Origin: an uncultured Christensenella sp.
GTDB lineage: Bacteria; Bacillota; Clostridia; Christensenellales; UBA3700
Length of the DNA stretch: 64,000 bases
Reading direction: 5' to 3'
Assembly (NCBI GenBank): GCA_910583735.1
Contig: CAJTXS010000005.1
Location: 18,004 to 82,003 of the forward strand
Part shown: positions 61,441 through 64,000 of the stretch, piece after piece
Numbering within the stretch: position 1 is the first letter of the stretch
How the letters are laid out: each line of letters opens with the position of its first letter
Program-made: the position numbers and the translations under genes
Notes under the pieces: generated by a model
The model's database searches: none
Told to the model about the DNA's origin: nothing
Seen by the model: only the letters and a program-made list of their open reading frames with translations

Positions 61441-63096
61441 CTAAAACAATCCTTTAATCTCGTAACTGTCGCTGTCTATAGTCATACCCATCGCCGCGGG
61501 TCGCTTGCCCAGCCCGGGCATAAGCATCATGCTGCCGCATACAGCCACCAAGAATCCCGCGCCCGAGCGTATCTCCACGTCCGACACCGTTATCTTAAAG
61601 CCCGTAGGTCTGCCCAGCTTAGTCTGGTCGTCGGAAAAAGAGTATTGCGTCTTGGCGATACATACGGGCAATTTACCCTTACCCTGCCTCTCGGCGGCGG
61701 CAATCGCGCTGCGCGCCTTGGGCGTATACTCCACGCCGTCCGCGCCGTAGACCTTGACGGCTACAGCCTCTATCTTTTCTTTAATCGACATGTCGTCGGT
61801 ATAGGCGTAATTTACCTTGCCGCCCTTATCTACCGCGGCTATTACGCTGCGGGCCAGCTCTATGCTGCCCTCGCCGCCCTTAGCCCAGCACTCGCACACG
61901 GCGAAGTCCGCGCCTTGTTTAATGCACACGTCCTTGATATAATCTATCTCCGCGTCGGTGTCTGTAATGAACTTGTTGATAGCCACGACCACGCTCGCGC
62001 CGAATACGTCTCTCAGATTGCGGATATGCCCCGTAAGATTGCATATACCCTTAGAAAGCGCGTCCAAATCCTCCCTATCGAGAGTGCTCTTGTCCGCGCC
62101 GCCGTTAAACTTAAGCGCGCGCACCGTAGCGACCAAGACGATAGCCTTAGGGCTGATACCCGCCGCGCGGCACTTGATATCTATGAACTTCTCCGCGCCC
62201 AGATCCGCGCCGAAGCCCGCTTCCGTGACTACGTAATCGGCAAGCGACATAGCCGTGCGCGTAGCGATTATGCTGTTGCATCCGTGAGCGATATTGGCAA
62301 AGGGTCCGCCGTGAATGATTGCGGGCGTGCCCTCGAGCGTCTGCACGAGGTTGGGCTTAATCGCGTCCTTAAGCACGATTGCCACGGCGTCCGCAATGCA
62401 GAGCATGGCGCACGTAACGGCATTGCCGTCGTAGTCGTAAGCTACCGTGATATCGCCTATACGTCTCTTTAAGTCGTCCATATCGGCGGCAAGACACAGC
62501 ACTGCCATTATCTCCGATGCGGCGGTGATGTTGAAGCCGTCCTGTCTGGGCACGCCGCCCGTAGGACCGCCCAGCCCTATAACGACATTGCGAAGCGCGC
62601 GGTCGTTCATATCGAGGCATCTCTTCCATACCGTCTTGACGGGGTCGATACGCAGCGCGTTGCCCTGATAGATGTGATTGTCGAGCATGGCGGCGATGAG
62701 ATTGTTGGCGCAAGTGATGGCGTGCAGATCTCCCGTAAAGTGAAGATTGATATCTTCCATAGGCGCCACCTGCGCCCTGCCTCCGCCCGTGGCTCCGCCC
62801 TTGATACCGAACACGGGACCGAGAGAGGGCTCTCTCAACGCAAGGCATACGCTCTTGCCCAGCTTAGCCATACCGTCGGCAAGACCTATCGAAGTAGTCG
62901 TCTTGCCCTCGCCGAGCGAAGTGGGATTGATTGCTGTGACAAGTATCAACCTGTCCGTCTTGGGAGACGGGACAACGTCTATCTTTGCTTTATACTTGCC
63001 GTAGCACTCAATATCGTCCTCGGATAAATTAAGCCTTGCCGCAACCTGAGTAATGGGCTGCAACTTAACGCTGCGCGCGATCTCGATATCTGTCAT
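61441..63096 (-). CDS. fhs: Formate-tetrahydrofolate ligase
   Basis: 551 residues from ATG 63096 after GGGAGGGAG. ATP-dependent synthesis of 10-formyl-tetrahydrofolate from formate, serving purine synthesis or acetogenic one-carbon flow. P-loop TSLGEGKTTTSIGLADG, folate site LREPSLGPVFGIKGGA and EAGFGADLGAEKF are typical. It overlaps the GNAT gene by 4 bp and is therefore probably expressed from the leaderless promoter in front of that gene. Confidence 0.98.
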   Translation of the reverse strand: MTDIEIARSVKLQPITQVAARLNLSEDDIECYGKYKAKIDVVPSPKTDRLILVTAINPTSLGEGKTTTSIGLADGMAKLGKSVCLALREPSLGPVFGIKGGATGGGRAQVAPMEDINLHFTGDLHAITCANNLIAAMLDNHIYQGNALRIDPVKTVWKRCLDMNDRALRNVVIGLGGPTGGVPRQDGFNITAASEIMAVLCLAADMDDLKRRIGDITVAYDYDGNAVTCAMLCIADAVAIVLKDAIKPNLVQTLEGTPAIIHGGPFANIAHGCNSIIATRTAMSLADYVVTEAGFGADLGAEKFIDIKCRAAGISPKAIVLVATVRALKFNGGADKSTLDREDLDALSKGICNLTGHIRNLRDVFGASVVVAINKFITDTDAEIDYIKDVCIKQGADFAVCECWAKGGEGSIELARSVIAAVDKGGKVNYAYTDDMSIKEKIEAVAVKVYGADGVEYTPKARSAIAAAERQGKGKLPVCIAKTQYSFSDDQTKLGRPTGFKITVSDVEIRSGAGFLVAVCGSMMLMPGLGKRPAAMGMTIDSDSYEIKGLF

Positions 63097-63479
63097 CTGC
63101 TCCCTCCCGTATGTCCGCAGCCCGACGGAAAGACCACATCGTCGCAAGATGCGCGCATAGAGCCGTCGCCGTCGGATACGAAACCTAAATTAATATAATA
63201 ATCGTCGTGATAGTCCACGACGATATCTTTGTTGTAAAACATGAATTTATATATCAGCGTTCGGGTAAAGAAATCTCCGTAACCCTTGCCCCTGTACTCG
63301 GGCAATATACCCACGGACTTGATATGTATGCACTCCCCGACGCCGTAGAACGCCACCCCGCAATACACGCCGTCGCAAGATAAGACTGCGCCGCATAAAT
63401 CGCGCGCCGAGCAATCGAATATAGCGCGGGACAGACCGTCAAGTAAACGCCTATCCTCGCTCCACTCTACCGTAAGCAT
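63093..63479 (-). CDS. GNAT-family N-acetyltransferase
   Basis: 128 residues from ATG 63479 (MLTVEWSEDRRLL). An earlier in-frame ATG at 63515 would lie inside the promoter and is rejected. The acetyl-CoA loop is GILPEYRGKGYGDFFTR. The acceptor is unknown. No ribosome binding site; the -10 box ends 6 nt before the ATG. It heads the fhs-glnS operon. Confidence 0.82.
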   Translation of the reverse strand: MLTVEWSEDRRLLDGLSRAIFDCSARDLCGAVLSCDGVYCGVAFYGVGECIHIKSVGILPEYRGKGYGDFFTRTLIYKFMFYNKDIVVDYHDDYYINLGFVSDGDGSMRASCDDVVFPSGCGHTGGSR

Positions 63480-63485
63480 ATTGCA

Positions 63486-63515
63486 ATTATAATACGGGCG
63501 CGCGTGCTTAGTCAA
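63486..63515 (-). promoter_or_regulatory. Promoter predicting a leaderless mRNA (GNAT-fhs-glnS operon)
   Basis: TTGACT (63510-63515), 18 bp, TATAAT (63486-63491), then TGCAAT and the ATG at 63479. The -35 box begins 3 bp after the upstream gene's stop codon. Confidence 0.75.
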
Positions 63516-63518
63516 GCG

Positions 63519-63941
63519 TTAGGATTTGTATACGGACAAAGCGTATCTATCGAACAATACCGTGCGCTCCGCCTTTATTCCGTACCCTCCGCGCCGAGCG
63601 TCGCCGAGGCTCAAGCCCCTTCCCAAACACTTGACATACGCCTCGGTATCCGTCCATGAGTAAATGTCGCTAAAGCCGCGCGGCGGAAGCCTGTCCAGCC
63701 TCTCCGCGTCTATGCCTACTGGCGTATCGCTAAGCGCTATGGCGCACATATCTTCGGTATGCGTTATAGAAATATATAGGCTCAACCTATGCCCGTTCGC
63801 ATCTACTGCGTAGGGCGCGCCGTTGCCGAAGTGCTCCACTCCGCCCCTACCGAGAGCCGCCGAGACGACCTTATCCCTGCCGCCCTCGCCCATACATGCG
63901 TACAGCTTAACGCCGCCGAGATTAAATTCTGTTGCGTCCAT
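63519..63941 (-). CDS. 4'-phosphopantetheinyl transferase, Sfp-like
   Basis: 140 residues from ATG 63941; other in-frame starts exist up to 63995, and the window ends there, so the start is uncertain. Motifs: YISITHTEDMCAIALSD, VGIDAERLDRLP with the magnesium-binding Asp and Glu, and SWTDTEAYVKCLGRGL, all in family order. It activates acyl or peptidyl carrier proteins by attaching the phosphopantetheine arm from coenzyme A. The protein is short for Sfp (about 220) and nearer AcpS-like small forms. Confidence 0.8.
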   Translation of the reverse strand: MDATEFNLGGVKLYACMGEGGRDKVVSAALGRGGVEHFGNGAPYAVDANGHRLSLYISITHTEDMCAIALSDTPVGIDAERLDRLPPRGFSDIYSWTDTEAYVKCLGRGLSLGDARRGGYGIKAERTVLFDRYALSVYKS

Positions 63942-64000
63942 AGAGGGAATTGACGGAATTGAAGAAAGCCGTATCCACGCCGCCGAAATTCTCATACGTG

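Overview
The window reads as chromosome from a low-to-mid-GC anaerobic Bacillota, most likely an uncultured gut member of the Clostridia. The signs are iron-only hydrogenases, a YerC-led histidine operon, the mrnC-thyX-rlmB-sigH block, formate-tetrahydrofolate ligase, strong Shine-Dalgarno sites and BspA-type leucine-rich-repeat lipoproteins. Almost every gene is on the minus strand. The exceptions are an rRNA methyltransferase (28.2 kb), purF (56.2 kb) and a small foreign block (31.8-32.7 kb). No rRNA, tRNA or CRISPR array was seen.

Layout: 1-3.7 kb, the 5' part of a giant LRR lipoprotein gene behind a structured leader; 4.1-6.9 kb, secA with an extra zinc ribbon; 7.1-14.7 kb, a ten-gene histidine operon (yerC-hisZ-G-D-C-B-H-A-F-IE); 15.1-17.4 kb, a DUF1538 membrane protein with two PII-like proteins; 17.6-22.7 kb, a hydrogenase operon (2Fe-2S ferredoxin, PAS-containing sensory [FeFe] hydrogenase, SpoIIE-type phosphatase, phosphoesterase, group-B-like [FeFe] hydrogenase); 22.9-23.7 kb, a radical SAM activase-like gene; 24.1-28.0 kb, a flotillin (floA)/NfeD operon led by a membrane hydrolase; 28.2-30.8 kb, RNA-modifying enzymes; 31.1-32.75 kb, an AT-rich mobile-element remnant (TetR, YciI, Tn916-type sigma factor, broken HTH gene); 32.75-43.9 kb, a long collinear minus-strand series from a class III aminotransferase, FGGY kinase and two class II aldolase-like proteins through mrnC, thyX, rlmB and sigH to an LRR lipoprotein, an alcohol dehydrogenase, a PHP phosphatase and ung; 44.2-50.0 kb, a 1933-residue membrane-anchored surface protein whose cytoplasmic end looks like ribosomal protein uL15; 50.3-51.6 kb, a membrane M28 peptidase; 52.0-56.0 kb, pgk-tpiA-gpmI; 56.2-57.7 kb, purF; 57.9-64 kb, degV, ybaK, glnS, fhs, a GNAT gene and a phosphopantetheinyl transferase.

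Functionally, the his operon makes histidine from PRPP. The one step it lacks, histidinol-phosphate phosphatase, can be supplied by the PHP gene at 33.4 kb. The hydrogenase operon pairs a probable H2 or redox sensor with a phosphatase output and a catalytic enzyme. Most transcription units start with sigma-A-like promoters (TTGACA/TATAAT, 17-18 bp spacing). In four units the start codon lies exactly 6 nt after the -10 box with no Shine-Dalgarno site, which predicts leaderless mRNAs. The points most worth follow-up are that leaderless set, the uL15-like giant surface protein, the aminotransferase-kinase-aldolase module, the DUF1538/PII pair and the hairpin-terminator leader of the first LRR gene.
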